Counted from the stretch's first letter, positions 1-9,503 are shown. The stretch: 24,542 nucleotides of DNA from JALYSX01 sp036510515 (GCA_036510515.1 DATCDS010000068.1:1-24542), one strand, 5' to 3'. Notes: generated by a model not told the origin, from the sequence alone. Numbers and translations are program-made.

Positions 1-1
1 A

Positions 2-2854
2 GCCACGATTCGAACTGTTTTCGAACAGCATCTCGTGGCCGACGGGCACAGCGTCGCGCCGTTAGATATTTCGATCGTCGATCGCTGGGGGCACGCCGCA
101 ATGCCCGGTCAACGCCTGCGCGTGACCATCGTGCACGGCGGTGCAAGCTTCGTCGATCTGCCCGCAAATCCCAACGTCACTCCCGGACCGGGGCAAGCCC
201 CTGCGACGCCCGCGCCCAGCGACAACTCCTCATCGAATCCCGGCGTCGGCCAAGTGTTTGAAGGCCCGACCCAACCCGGCGGCTTCACGCGCGTTTCGCT
301 GACCGGCGGTATGGTGGCCGGAACGCTCGAATTGCTCATCGCCGTGGGCGACGTACAGGTCCGCAGGACCTATTACATCGATCCCTACATCCGCAACACG
401 TTCGTCAACGGTTTGGTGACGATCGGCGCCGGATCGATGCCGGCCTCGGTCGACGGCGATGCGATCAACGACAACGGCGGCGCGCGACGCCTCCGCGGCG
501 CGATTTACGCCAGCGGAAAAGTCGGCAAGGGTTCTTTGCTGACCGCGGTTTACGAATCGCAGAATCGCCTGACGCAGCTGTCGTCGCTCGGGCCGTATAC
601 GCAAGATCCCAACGAGCGGCCGTATCAGACGTACGGCGACGCGTCGCTCTTGAGCAGTACCTATCAATCCAACGATCACGTCTACGCGCGTTTGGATCAC
701 GGCCGCAGCAATTTGATGTGGGGACAGTACACCGCCACGCTGGACAATAGCGAGATCGGCTCCTACACGCAGTTCTTGAGCGGCGCGAAAGGCGAGCTCG
801 ACCTCGGCCATAGCCAGAACGCGCACCTGATGGCGTTCAACGCGCGTAACGATCTGGCGTACGTCCAGCAGATCATCTCGCCCAACGGTCTTTCCAATCA
901 ACAGCTCAACCAGCCGCTCCAACCCAACATCGTGGTCGGATCGGATAACGTCTTGCTGAGCGTAACCGACCGGAGAACCGGAGCGATCCTCTCGCAGACA
1001 CCGTTGATCCGCAACGTCGACTACACGATCGACTACGCGACGGGCATCATGCGCTTCATCAACATCCCGTTGCCGTTCGATCCTTTGGGCAATCCGCAGA
1101 TCGTGATCGTCCAATATCAATACCAGGGTCCCGGCGTGAAGTCCGAGACGACGGGCGGCTCGTTCAAGCTAAACCTGGGCGGCCCGGAATCCAAGGCGGC
1201 CTTGCAGTTCGGTTACGTCAACGACGCTTCGGGCGGCCAGAACTACGCGCTGTTCTCCCAGCAGTTAAGCAATACGTGGGAGAACGGATCGTGGTCGATC
1301 GCGCACGCCGACTCGTCGGGCGCGATCCCGGTTCCCGGCGCCGTCGTTCCACCGGTGAGTACGGGCCAGGCATTTGCGGCCCACTTCAATCTGCACCGCG
1401 GTCTCGACGCGCTGACGATGTCGTTGGACCGCACGACGGAGGGCTATGCCGATCCGTTTGGCGGCCTGACGACGCCGGGCTTGGGTGACTACCACGCCGC
1501 GTGGACGCATGCGGTCCCCAAGAAGAGTACGTTCACCGCAAGCTACGACGCGCAGAGCAACAATTTTCAGGGCCAAACGTCCCAAGAGCACGACATCTCG
1601 TTGACCTACCAATGGTTCCTCAAGAAGCTCACGCTGCTGACCGGTCTGGTCCAACACGAGCAAGAGGTCGGCACGGGGACCGTTACAGCGATTCCGGGAG
1701 CCCAGGCGACGCCGGTTCCGCTTCTGGGCGGCTCGCAAACCCTAGCCCACCTGGCCGCGACCTATCAGGTTTCGCCGCGTCTCTCCGTGGGCGTCGACCA
1801 GTTCTTGACGCTTTCGGGCAGCGATGTGGGATCGACGCAGCCGACGCAGACGCTGGCGCAGATCAACTATCAGTTCCCGCAAAAGGGCACGCTCTTCGTC
1901 CGCGAGCTTTGGAGCGCGACGCCGCAGGCGACGTTTGCGAGCGCCAACTCTTCGCTGACCACCGGCATATCGTCGACGCATACGACCGACATCGGTATCA
2001 CGCGGCCGCTCTCGCCCGCCACGACGGTGACGACGCAATACACGGTCGACCAAACGGGCAGCGCGACCGACATCTATTCGTCCATGGGCGTCAATCAATC
2101 GTTTAAGTTCAACCCCAAGTTCGGTGGCACGATGTTCGTGCAGGCGGCCGACGCGCGTGGCGATAGCGGCAACGGCTTTACCGTTTACGGGATCACGTTC
2201 GGTTACGCCAACGACGAGCGCATGCGCACGACGTTTTCCTATCAGGACCGTACCGGCAGCGGCGGCGGCAGCACGGCCAGTTTGGGCTTGGCCGGCCACC
2301 TCAATCCGCAGATCTCCGTCGTCGGGACGATGCAGCGCGCCTATGGAAACGGTCAGGCCGCCATCGACGATCAGATATCGATGGCGTACCGTCCGGTCGA
2401 GAGCGATCGTTGGACGGCGCTGCTGAACTACACGCGGTCCAACGGTTCGGACACGGCGGGCGCTGGCATCGGAAGCGTCGTCACGTTTGAAGAGCTCTAC
2501 CGCCCGTGGAGCGGTTTCGAGTTGACGGGCAAGTACGCATATAAACTCGACGGCGACTCCAGCTATCTCGCGCATACCTCGTTGTGGGGACTGCGCGCCA
2601 AACAGAACGTCACCAAGCGCCTGGACATCGCGGCGGAAGTCCGCGAGGTCAGCGTGCCATCGATTGCCTCGGCGCGCTCGACGGATTTCGCGGCCGAGGC
2701 CGGCTATCAAATCGGCAGCAGCATGCGCCTCGCCGCCGGTTACAATTTCTCGGGCGGCCCCGATCCGTCGTTGCTCGGCCACCCCGTGCGTAAGGGCGTG
2801 TACGTGACGTTCACGACGCTCGTCGATAGGATTTTTGGCTGGGGTAAGCGTTGA
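2..2854 (+). CDS. Large outer-membrane beta-barrel protein with N-terminal Ig-like domain (5' partial)
   Basis: The frame is open from base 2, so the gene starts upstream; the GTG at 35 is only the first internal start codon. The first ~130 visible residues resemble a bacterial Ig-like (Big_1/invasin type) domain: 'ADGHS', then 'VDRWG', then alternating hydrophobic strands ending in 'YYIDPYIRN'. The remaining ~800 residues are alternating-polarity, Gly/Tyr/Thr-rich strands typical of a large beta-barrel. Within them is a 'VTDRRTG...LIRNVDYTIDYATG' block that recurs in large surface barrels. The chain ends in an aromatic strand, 'GVYVTFTTLVDRIFGWGKR', as outer-membrane proteins often do. The next gene overlaps its stop by 4 bp (TTGA). 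Its position ahead of two secreted proteins that lack their own barrel suggests it exports or anchors them; that is inference. No exact family was recognised. Confidence 0.8.
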   Translation, partial: ATIRTVFEQHLVADGHSVAPLDISIVDRWGHAAMPGQRLRVTIVHGGASFVDLPANPNVTPGPGQAPATPAPSDNSSSNPGVGQVFEGPTQPGGFTRVSLTGGMVAGTLELLIAVGDVQVRRTYYIDPYIRNTFVNGLVTIGAGSMPASVDGDAINDNGGARRLRGAIYASGKVGKGSLLTAVYESQNRLTQLSSLGPYTQDPNERPYQTYGDASLLSSTYQSNDHVYARLDHGRSNLMWGQYTATLDNSEIGSYTQFLSGAKGELDLGHSQNAHLMAFNARNDLAYVQQIISPNGLSNQQLNQPLQPNIVVGSDNVLLSVTDRRTGAILSQTPLIRNVDYTIDYATGIMRFINIPLPFDPLGNPQIVIVQYQYQGPGVKSETTGGSFKLNLGGPESKAALQFGYVNDASGGQNYALFSQQLSNTWENGSWSIAHADSSGAIPVPGAVVPPVSTGQAFAAHFNLHRGLDALTMSLDRTTEGYADPFGGLTTPGLGDYHAAWTHAVPKKSTFTASYDAQSNNFQGQTSQEHDISLTYQWFLKKLTLLTGLVQHEQEVGTGTVTAIPGAQATPVPLLGGSQTLAHLAATYQVSPRLSVGVDQFLTLSGSDVGSTQPTQTLAQINYQFPQKGTLFVRELWSATPQATFASANSSLTTGISSTHTTDIGITRPLSPATTVTTQYTVDQTGSATDIYSSMGVNQSFKFNPKFGGTMFVQAADARGDSGNGFTVYGITFGYANDERMRTTFSYQDRTGSGGGSTASLGLAGHLNPQISVVGTMQRAYGNGQAAIDDQISMAYRPVESDRWTALLNYTRSNGSDTAGAGIGSVVTFEELYRPWSGFELTGKYAYKLDGDSSYLAHTSLWGLRAKQNVTKRLDIAAEVREVSVPSIASARSTDFAAEAGYQIGSSMRLAAGYNFSGGPDPSLLGHPVRKGVYVTFTTLVDRIFGWGKR

Positions 2855-5727
2855 AGGCTAGGGTCTTTGCGCGGCGTTTGACCGCCGCGGCGATCGCAGT
2901 CGTCCAAGTGGCGATGCTCTTGGCCGGCGATCGGGTGCACTTGGTTCCCGCAGCCCAGGCCTCAACGGCCGTCTGTGCGCCCAGTCCGGGCAAAGACGGC
3001 GCGGCCGGCACGTTGAGCGGCGTCTACAACTCCTATTACTATCCGACCGCAACGTCGACGACGCTTGCGACTGGAACGACGTCGATCGGTTTTTCGAACT
3101 ACGCGCTCGACACGACCGACGGCGGTTCGTCGACGGCGATCGCCAATGACGATCTGCTCCTGATCATTCAGATGCAGGACGGGTCGTTCAACCACAGCAA
3201 CGACGCGACGTACGGCGACGGCGCGAGCGGCAGCGGATACACGTCGCTGGGTTCGGCCGGGCAGTACGAATACGTTGCGGTCACCGCGTACAACACCAGC
3301 ACGCACGTCGCGACGATCGAAGGCGGCGGCAGCGGTGGCGGGCTGATCAACACCTACACCAAAGCGTCGGCGACCGGAAGTGCCGGACAGAAGCGTTACC
3401 AGATCGTCATCGTGCCGCAGTACCTGACCGCCACGCTCTCGTCGACCTTTCGCGCCGGTTACTGGGATGGCAATGCGGGCGGCGTCGCCGCGCTGGACAT
3501 GTCCTCGACGCTCAATCTGGCCGGCGCATCGATCTACGCGACGGGCGACGGGTTTCGCGGGGGCGGCCTCTCGGTAGCGTCCACGACGCCGACCGGGGCG
3601 CTCAACAGCGATTACGTCTACACCGCGACGATGAACGGCTCTGACCCCGGCAGCAGTCCGCCCGGAGACGCTTTTAAGGGCGAGGGCTTGTTCGGCACGC
3701 CCGACTACGTCCTGTACTACACGAACTTCACCACGCCGTCGACGCCGACCGGCGCGAGCATCCTCAAAGCCACCTCGGGAGACGGGTATCCCGGCGGCGA
3801 CATGGCGCGCGGCGCGCCCGGAAACGCCGGCGGTGGCGGCACCGACATGGACCCGGTCTCCAACGATCAGAACACCGGTGGCGGCGGCGGCGGCAACGGC
3901 GGCCCGGGCGGCAATGGCGGCTACCCGTGGACGCCTCAGTACAGCGGCAGCACGGCGAAGTATACGGTCAACGTGCCGGGAGCGCACGCTGCGACGACCT
4001 ATGCGGTCGCCGATTCCACCCACAATCCCGACATCGGCGGCCGAGGCGGTTCGGCGATCTCGCCGGCCAGTTTGGATGTGCTGCACGCCTACATGGGCGG
4101 CGGCGGCGGAGCGGGCGTCAATAACAACGCCTCGGGTGCTACCAACGGCAGCTCCGGCGGGCCCGGCGGCGGCATTGTCATGCTGCGGCTGGCCGAGACC
4201 AGCGGCAGCGCCGCGACGATCTACGCCGACGGCATGACCGGGCAAGCCCCCTACAACGACGGCGGCGGCGGCGGCGGCGCGGGCGGCACCGTCATCATCA
4301 CTTCACCGTCGTCGTTTAGCGGCATTACCGTTCATGCCGACGGCGCCGCCGGCACGACCGCCGGAAACGACCAGAGCTCGATCACCTATCAGCACGGCCC
4401 CGGCGGCGGCGGCGGCGGCGGTCTGGTCATAACCTCGAGTCCGGTGACCGTGACGGTAACCGGTGGTGCGGCCGGCACATCGGTCGAGAATGCGTCGGAC
4501 CATTACGGCGCGACCGCCGGCGCCAGCGGCACGACGCTCAACGGCTCGGTGAGTTCCTCGGATCTTCCCGGCATTTCGTCGGGAGCGGAATGCTACGGCT
4601 CCAGCGGCGGCACCAACACGCTCTACATCGGACCCTACGATTCCGGCGGCGGTACGGACCAGGGTGCAGACTATACCGGCAGCTTCAACGGCAACGTCGC
4701 GGTCACGAACATGAACGACTTCATCGCGCGCGGCATCCCGATCACCTCGATCGTCAATACCGGAACGTCGGCGACTTCTCCGAGCGGAACCGCAACCTTG
4801 AGCGCGGCCAAGACCATCAACGTTGGACCCTACGAGATGTATTACAACGAGACCGACTACAAGCAGCACGTCATTACGATGAATGCCACCGCGCCGGGCG
4901 CGCCGTCCGGTTGGACCGCGCGCCTGTGTTCGGGTACCTCGACCGCGCCGAACTGCTCGCCGACGGCGGAAACCTGCACGGGCACCACCCGCGCCGATGG
5001 GTGGATCTCGATCGGCGCCGCCGGAAACACGTCGGCATCGACGTACTGCATGCATAAGCACAATGGAACGCGCCTGCTGGCCAACATCTGGCTGGTGTAC
5101 AGCGCGCCGGCCGGAACGTACGACGCCTTTACTAATTACGACGGCGGCGTGATCGCGCAAGACGACAACGCAACCGTGGCGCTCAACGGGACGCACAGCG
5201 AACTCTATCCCGGCTACGTGCCGATCTACAAGTCGTACAGCGTCGTCTCCAGCGGATGTCCGGCCGGCGTAGTGCCGACCTACCCTGCGATAGGCGTCTG
5301 TCCGGGCGGCGTACTCCAATATACGATCGACTATCGCAACGTCGTGCTGGGCGGCGGCCAGGGGACGCAAGGCAGCGTCGTCAGCTCGTTCGTCACGTCG
5401 ACCGCCGGCTCGCTCCAAATCACCGACAACGGGGCACAGAGTGCGTCCAGCCAAAACACGACGCCCAATTGGTCGACCTTTACCAACGGCCTCAAGGAAG
5501 CACTGGGCAACAACAAGACGACCAACACGCAATGCGGCATCACCGCCGGCACCTGCGGCGATTCCAATGCGGGCACCGCTTTTACGTACACGGGCGGAGT
5601 CGGTGGGGTCGGCGCGACTGCGTTCGTCGCCACCGTCGGCGGCACGAGCTTCTTGCTCTATCCCGTCGGATTTCCCATCGCGGACAAGAGCCAAGGCACA
5701 ATCACGTTTGCCGTTGTGGTAAAATAA
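2851..5727 (+). CDS. Glycine-rich secreted protein, AgmC-like, with DUF11-like C-terminus
   Basis: 958 residues from a TTG that overlaps the upstream stop (TTGA), implying translational coupling. Residues 1-37 form a signal peptide (RR, hydrophobic core, AQA before Ser38). Residues ~70-230 carry a block I associate with myxobacterial 'adventurous gliding motility protein AgmC' homologues: 'DDLLLIIQMQDGSFNHSN', 'AGQYEYVAV', 'YQIVIVPQY' and a 'GYWDGNAGGV' step. Residues ~310-560 hold several Gly runs of up to seven, as in other surface proteins of that type. The last ~180 residues resemble a DUF11/Ig-like strand domain: 'GGVLQYTIDYRN' early and a final strand 'GTITFAVVVK'. The product is probably exported to the cell surface. 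A motility or adhesion role is inference from resemblance only, and no catalytic motif is visible. Confidence 0.75.
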   Translation: MKARVFARRLTAAAIAVVQVAMLLAGDRVHLVPAAQASTAVCAPSPGKDGAAGTLSGVYNSYYYPTATSTTLATGTTSIGFSNYALDTTDGGSSTAIANDDLLLIIQMQDGSFNHSNDATYGDGASGSGYTSLGSAGQYEYVAVTAYNTSTHVATIEGGGSGGGLINTYTKASATGSAGQKRYQIVIVPQYLTATLSSTFRAGYWDGNAGGVAALDMSSTLNLAGASIYATGDGFRGGGLSVASTTPTGALNSDYVYTATMNGSDPGSSPPGDAFKGEGLFGTPDYVLYYTNFTTPSTPTGASILKATSGDGYPGGDMARGAPGNAGGGGTDMDPVSNDQNTGGGGGGNGGPGGNGGYPWTPQYSGSTAKYTVNVPGAHAATTYAVADSTHNPDIGGRGGSAISPASLDVLHAYMGGGGGAGVNNNASGATNGSSGGPGGGIVMLRLAETSGSAATIYADGMTGQAPYNDGGGGGGAGGTVIITSPSSFSGITVHADGAAGTTAGNDQSSITYQHGPGGGGGGGLVITSSPVTVTVTGGAAGTSVENASDHYGATAGASGTTLNGSVSSSDLPGISSGAECYGSSGGTNTLYIGPYDSGGGTDQGADYTGSFNGNVAVTNMNDFIARGIPITSIVNTGTSATSPSGTATLSAAKTINVGPYEMYYNETDYKQHVITMNATAPGAPSGWTARLCSGTSTAPNCSPTAETCTGTTRADGWISIGAAGNTSASTYCMHKHNGTRLLANIWLVYSAPAGTYDAFTNYDGGVIAQDDNATVALNGTHSELYPGYVPIYKSYSVVSSGCPAGVVPTYPAIGVCPGGVLQYTIDYRNVVLGGGQGTQGSVVSSFVTSTAGSLQITDNGAQSASSQNTTPNWSTFTNGLKEALGNNKTTNTQCGITAGTCGDSNAGTAFTYTGGVGGVGATAFVATVGGTSFLLYPVGFPIADKSQGTITFAVVVK

Positions 5728-5757
5728 CGGTCCCGGCGTCGCGGAATGAAGTCATCG

Positions 5758-5804
5758 TGAACGTTCGCATCACGCTACGCCGCACGGGTTGGGGCCAACC
5801 GTGA
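5758..5804 (+). other. Possible 15-codon leader ORF between the two surface-protein genes
   Basis: A GTG at 5758 opens 15 codons ending in a TGA at 5802-5804, which overlaps the GTG start of the next gene (5801). A still shorter ATG frame (5746-5760) ends in the TGA that overlaps this GTG. The chain of overlapping starts and stops could pass ribosomes along, but the ORF is short, has no strong ribosome-binding site and may be chance. Confidence 0.2.
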
Positions 5805-8800
5805 ATATCCGCCGCGCGCTGATCTTTGCGTTCGCGTTCGCCTTCGTCGCAATCGCGATCGCATCGGTCGGCGTGTTGACGGCTCAGGCGGCCCCGTGCA
5901 ATCCGTGCACGTGGACCGGCACGACCAGTGGATCGTGGAGCGTCGCCGGGAACTGGTCGACGGGCGTGGCCCCGGCAAATAACGCCGCGCTGATCTTTCC
6001 TGCCGGCGCCGCGAACCTGTCGAACACAGATAACCTTGCCGGGACCATTCATATTACGGGGATCACCATCTCCGGCGGGGGCTATTCGTTGGGCGGCACG
6101 ATCAAGCTGAACGGCACCCTCACCGATAGCAACTCGTCGGGGTCAAACGCCGTTACTGCAGCGGTAACGCTTGGGGCGGCCGGGACAATCAGCGTCACGA
6201 ACGCCGCGGAGACGCTGACCGTCAGCGGATTGGTTAGCGGTGCTTTCGCCCTTACCAAGTCCGGCCTCGGCACGGTGGTCCTGTCGGACGCGAGCAACTC
6301 GTACTCCGGCAAGACGACGGTCTCCGGCGGAATCTTGAGCATCGGCGCCGACACGGATTTGGGTGCGGCCCCGGCGAGTGCGACGGCGGGTCAACTGACG
6401 TTCACCGGCGGAGCGCTGGCGACGACGGCAAACGTTACATTAAGCTCCAAACGCGGCATCGCTTTCACCTCGACGGGCACGATCGACGTCGCGTCGGGCA
6501 CCACGTTGACCTACGGCGGCATCGCGACCGGGACGGGTACGGGCCTTATCAAGACCGACTCGGGCACGCTCGCGTTGTCGGGCGTGAGTACGTACACCGG
6601 AACGACGACCATCGACGGCGGGATCATTAGCATCGCCGCCGACCACAATATCGGCAAGACGCCGTCGAGTACGGTGGTCGGCGATCTGATATTTAACGGC
6701 GGAACGCTTGCGACGACGGCGACGTTCTCGCTGAGCAGCTTCCGCGGCATCGCGTTCACGTCGACCGGCACGATCGCCGTCGCGACGGGAACGATCCTGA
6801 CCTACGGCGGTATTGCCGCGGGTTCGGGGGGCTTGACGCAAACCAGCACCGGCACCGGGACGCTCCTGCTTTCCGGTGCAAATACCTACGGCGGCGCGAC
6901 GACCGTTAGTTCGGGCACGCTCAAACTCGGCGTCGCAAATTCCGTGCCGAGTACGAGCAATGTAACGGTGACCGGCACGTTCGATTTGGCCGGCTTCGCC
7001 GACACGATCGGCTCTCTGGCCGGTGGCGGAACCGTCACCGATTCGGCAGCGGCCGCAACGCTCACCACCGGCGGTGACAATGCATCGACGACGTTTTCCG
7101 GGGCGGTCACCGGGTCGCTCGCGCTCACGAAATCCGGTAGCGGCACGATGATCCTGTCGGATGCGAGCAACGCGTACACCGGCAAGACGACGATTGGCGG
7201 TGGAACGCTTAGTGTCGGCGCCGATACGGATTTAGGTACGGCCCCGGGCAGCGCTACGGCCGGTCAACTGACCTTTACCGGTGGAACGCTGGCGACGACG
7301 GCGACCTTCGCGCTGAACTCCAAGCGCGGCATCGCGTTGACGTCGACCGGCACGATCGACATCGCGTCGGGCACGACGCTGACCTATGGCGGCATCGCCG
7401 CGGGCACGGCCCTGACCACGTCCGACACGGGAACGCTTGTCCTGTCGGGTGCGAATAGTTACGCGGGCGCGACGAGCGTCGGCAGCGGTGGCACGCTCGC
7501 GCTCGGCGTCGCGAACGCCGTGCCGAGTACCAGCGCGGTGACGGCGACGGGCACGTTTGACTTGGCCGGATTCGCCGATACGATCGGCTCGCTAGCCGGC
7601 GCGGGGACCGTCACCGATTCGAGCACCGCCGCTACGCTGACCGCCGGCGGCGACAACACGACGACGACGTTTTCGGGAGCGATTACGGGAACCGTCGCGC
7701 TTGCCAAGGCCGGCACCGGCGCGATGACGCTGTCGGGTGCGAACTCGTACGGCGGCGCGACCACGATCGGCACGGGGGGAACCCTCAAACTCGGCGCGGC
7801 GAATGCGGTGCCGAGTACGAGCGGCGTGACGGTGACGGGCACGTTCGACTTGGTGGGCTTCTCCGACACGATCGGTTCGTTGGCCGGCGGCGGTACGGTC
7901 ACGGATTCGAGCACGGCCGCAATCCTCACCACCGGCGGCGACAACGCCTCGACGACGTTTTCCGGGCCGATGACCGGTTCGGTCGCGCTGACGAAAGCGG
8001 GCAGCGGTACGATGATCCTGTCGGACGCGAGCAACACGTACACCGGCAAGACGACGAGCGGTGGCGGAACGCTGAGCATCGGCGCCGACACGAGTTTAGG
8101 CACGGTCCCGGGCAGCGCGACGGCGGGTCAACTGACGTTCACCGGCGGGACGCTGGCGACGACGGCGACCTTCGCGCTGAACTCCAAGCGCGGCATCGCG
8201 TTGACGTCGACCGGCACGATCGACGTTGCGACGGGTACCACGTTGACCTATGCCGGCATCGCTGCGGGGACGTCCCTGAGCAAGACGGACGCCGGAACGC
8301 TCGTGCTGTCGGGCGCGAATACCTACACCGGCACGACGAGCGTGGGCACGGGTGGAACGCTCGCGCTCGGTGCCGCGAATGCCATCCCAAGTACCAGCGA
8401 CGTGACGGTCACCGGCGCGTTCGATTTGGCAGGCTTCGCCGACACGATTGGCTCGCTGGCCGGCGGCGGAACGGTCACCGATTCCAGCACGGCGGCAACC
8501 CTCACCACGAACGGCGACAACGCATCGACGTCGTTTTCCGGAGCGATCGCGGGTACGGTTGCTTTAACAAAGATGGGGAGCGGCACGTTAACGTTGGGTG
8601 GTACGAACACGTTGAGCGGAGCGACGACCATCAGCGTGGGAACGCTGCTCGTGAACGGAACGCAAAGTTCGAGCGCGGTGAGTTTGAACGGCGGCACGCT
8701 GGGAGGAAGCGGCACCGTCGCGACGGTCTCGTCCACCGCGTCGGGCGGAACGCTCGATCCCGGAACCACTACCGGCATTTTGACCAGCGGAAACGTCAAC

Positions 8801-9484
8801 TTGAGTACGGGCACGCCCGCGATGTCCGTCCAACTCAACGGAACGACCGCGGGCACGAACTACGATCAGTTGAGCACCGGCGGCACGATCAATCTTTCCG
8901 GCGCGACCTTGATGGGCACCCTGGGCTTTTCGCCCAGCAACGGCGCGACCTTTACCATCGTCAACAACACCGGCGCTAGCGCGATTACCGGCACGTTTTC
9001 CGGATTGCCCGAGGGGGCGACGCTCACGCTGAGCGGCCATACGTTCAGCATCAGTTACGTCGGCGGTTCGGGGCACAGCGTGGTGTTGACCGCCGGAATT
9101 CCGTCGTTAGGTTTGGTCACCAGCGTCTCGCCGTCCGCAATGTACGAGCCGCCGGGGACCGATTTGGCCTACACCGTCACGTTTACGAACGCCGGCTTCA
9201 CCTCGGGCTCCAACGTCGTCATCGCGGATCCCATTCCAAGCAATACCGATTTCAAGGTTGGTTCGCTGGTGAGCAGCTTGGGAACGACCGGGATTACCGT
9301 CAGCATCACCTATTCCAACGACGGCGGAGCGACCTATACGTATACGCCGGTAAGCGGGGGAGCCGGCGCTCCGCCGGGATACGACCGCAATGTAACCAAC
9401 GTTCGGTGGACGTTTAGCGGAACGTTGAGCCAAAGGTCACCCGACAACACGGGCAGCGTCGCGTTCGTCGTGCGGATTCGGTAA
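5801..9484 (+). CDS. Giant autotransporter-associated-repeat (PATR) surface protein with DUF11-like C-terminus
   Basis: 1227 residues from GTG 5801. A TTG at 5789 is in frame, but the GTG puts a clean signal peptide at the N-terminus (residues 1-30, RR then a Phe/Ala core, AQA cleavage). After it comes 'CTWTGTTSGSW...NWSTG', typical of passenger domains with autotransporter-associated beta-strand repeats. Nucleotides 6251-8563 encode eight modules of 96-98 residues, each opening with the PATR signature (for example 'GTLVLSGANTYTGTTSV'). The solenoid then continues to about 9090. The last ~125 residues resemble a DUF11 domain ('LAYTVTFTNAG', 'VVIADPIPSNTDF') and end 'GSVAFVVRIR'. There is no C-terminal autotransporter barrel, so outer-membrane passage needs a partner; the barrel encoded two genes upstream is the obvious candidate. 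Composition is Gly/Thr/Ser/Ala-rich with almost no Cys. Probable adhesin or surface fibre. Confidence 0.85.
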   Translation: MNIRRALIFAFAFAFVAIAIASVGVLTAQAAPCNPCTWTGTTSGSWSVAGNWSTGVAPANNAALIFPAGAANLSNTDNLAGTIHITGITISGGGYSLGGTIKLNGTLTDSNSSGSNAVTAAVTLGAAGTISVTNAAETLTVSGLVSGAFALTKSGLGTVVLSDASNSYSGKTTVSGGILSIGADTDLGAAPASATAGQLTFTGGALATTANVTLSSKRGIAFTSTGTIDVASGTTLTYGGIATGTGTGLIKTDSGTLALSGVSTYTGTTTIDGGIISIAADHNIGKTPSSTVVGDLIFNGGTLATTATFSLSSFRGIAFTSTGTIAVATGTILTYGGIAAGSGGLTQTSTGTGTLLLSGANTYGGATTVSSGTLKLGVANSVPSTSNVTVTGTFDLAGFADTIGSLAGGGTVTDSAAAATLTTGGDNASTTFSGAVTGSLALTKSGSGTMILSDASNAYTGKTTIGGGTLSVGADTDLGTAPGSATAGQLTFTGGTLATTATFALNSKRGIALTSTGTIDIASGTTLTYGGIAAGTALTTSDTGTLVLSGANSYAGATSVGSGGTLALGVANAVPSTSAVTATGTFDLAGFADTIGSLAGAGTVTDSSTAATLTAGGDNTTTTFSGAITGTVALAKAGTGAMTLSGANSYGGATTIGTGGTLKLGAANAVPSTSGVTVTGTFDLVGFSDTIGSLAGGGTVTDSSTAAILTTGGDNASTTFSGPMTGSVALTKAGSGTMILSDASNTYTGKTTSGGGTLSIGADTSLGTVPGSATAGQLTFTGGTLATTATFALNSKRGIALTSTGTIDVATGTTLTYAGIAAGTSLSKTDAGTLVLSGANTYTGTTSVGTGGTLALGAANAIPSTSDVTVTGAFDLAGFADTIGSLAGGGTVTDSSTAATLTTNGDNASTSFSGAIAGTVALTKMGSGTLTLGGTNTLSGATTISVGTLLVNGTQSSSAVSLNGGTLGGSGTVATVSSTASGGTLDPGTTTGILTSGNVNLSTGTPAMSVQLNGTTAGTNYDQLSTGGTINLSGATLMGTLGFSPSNGATFTIVNNTGASAITGTFSGLPEGATLTLSGHTFSISYVGGSGHSVVLTAGIPSLGLVTSVSPSAMYEPPGTDLAYTVTFTNAGFTSGSNVVIADPIPSNTDFKVGSLVSSLGTTGITVSITYSNDGGATYTYTPVSGGAGAPPGYDRNVTNVRWTFSGTLSQRSPDNTGSVAFVVRIR
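6251..8563 (+). repeat. Eight in-frame modules of 288-294 bp in two types (A-A-B-A-B-B-A-B)
   Basis: Module starts, all in frame, lie at 6251(A), 6545(A), 6833(B), 7124(A), 7412(B), 7700(B), 7988(A) and 8276(B); a degenerate further unit begins at 8564. Spacings are 294, 288, 291, 288, 288, 288, 288 and 288 bp. Type A contains 'LSDASN', 'GADTDLG', 'TAGQLTFTGG' and 'KRGIA'. Type B contains 'LSGAN', 'VPSTS', 'FADTIGSLAG' and 'TVTDSS'. Bases 7286-7360 and 8150-8224 are identical over 75 bp at an offset of 864 bp (three modules), so duplication or gene conversion within the gene is recent. Confidence 0.9.
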
Positions 9485-9503
9485 GGCGCCGGGGGCCGCG
9501 CGT

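Noticed and set aside
2962..5694. Long minus-strand frames (427 and 463 residues) opposite the glycine-rich gene
   Set aside because: They are Arg/Ala/Gly-rich shadows produced by GC-rich codon repeats; no domain is recognisable and the plus-strand gene has a signal peptide and coherent domains.
5789..5800. TTG at 5789 as start of the PATR protein
   Set aside because: It adds four residues before the Arg-Arg signal-peptide start; GTG 5801 overlaps an upstream mini-ORF stop and gives a cleaner signal peptide. It cannot be fully excluded.
6251..8563. Regular repeats as a CRISPR-like or satellite array
   Set aside because: The repeats are ~288 bp, in frame, and encode recognisable PATR motifs.
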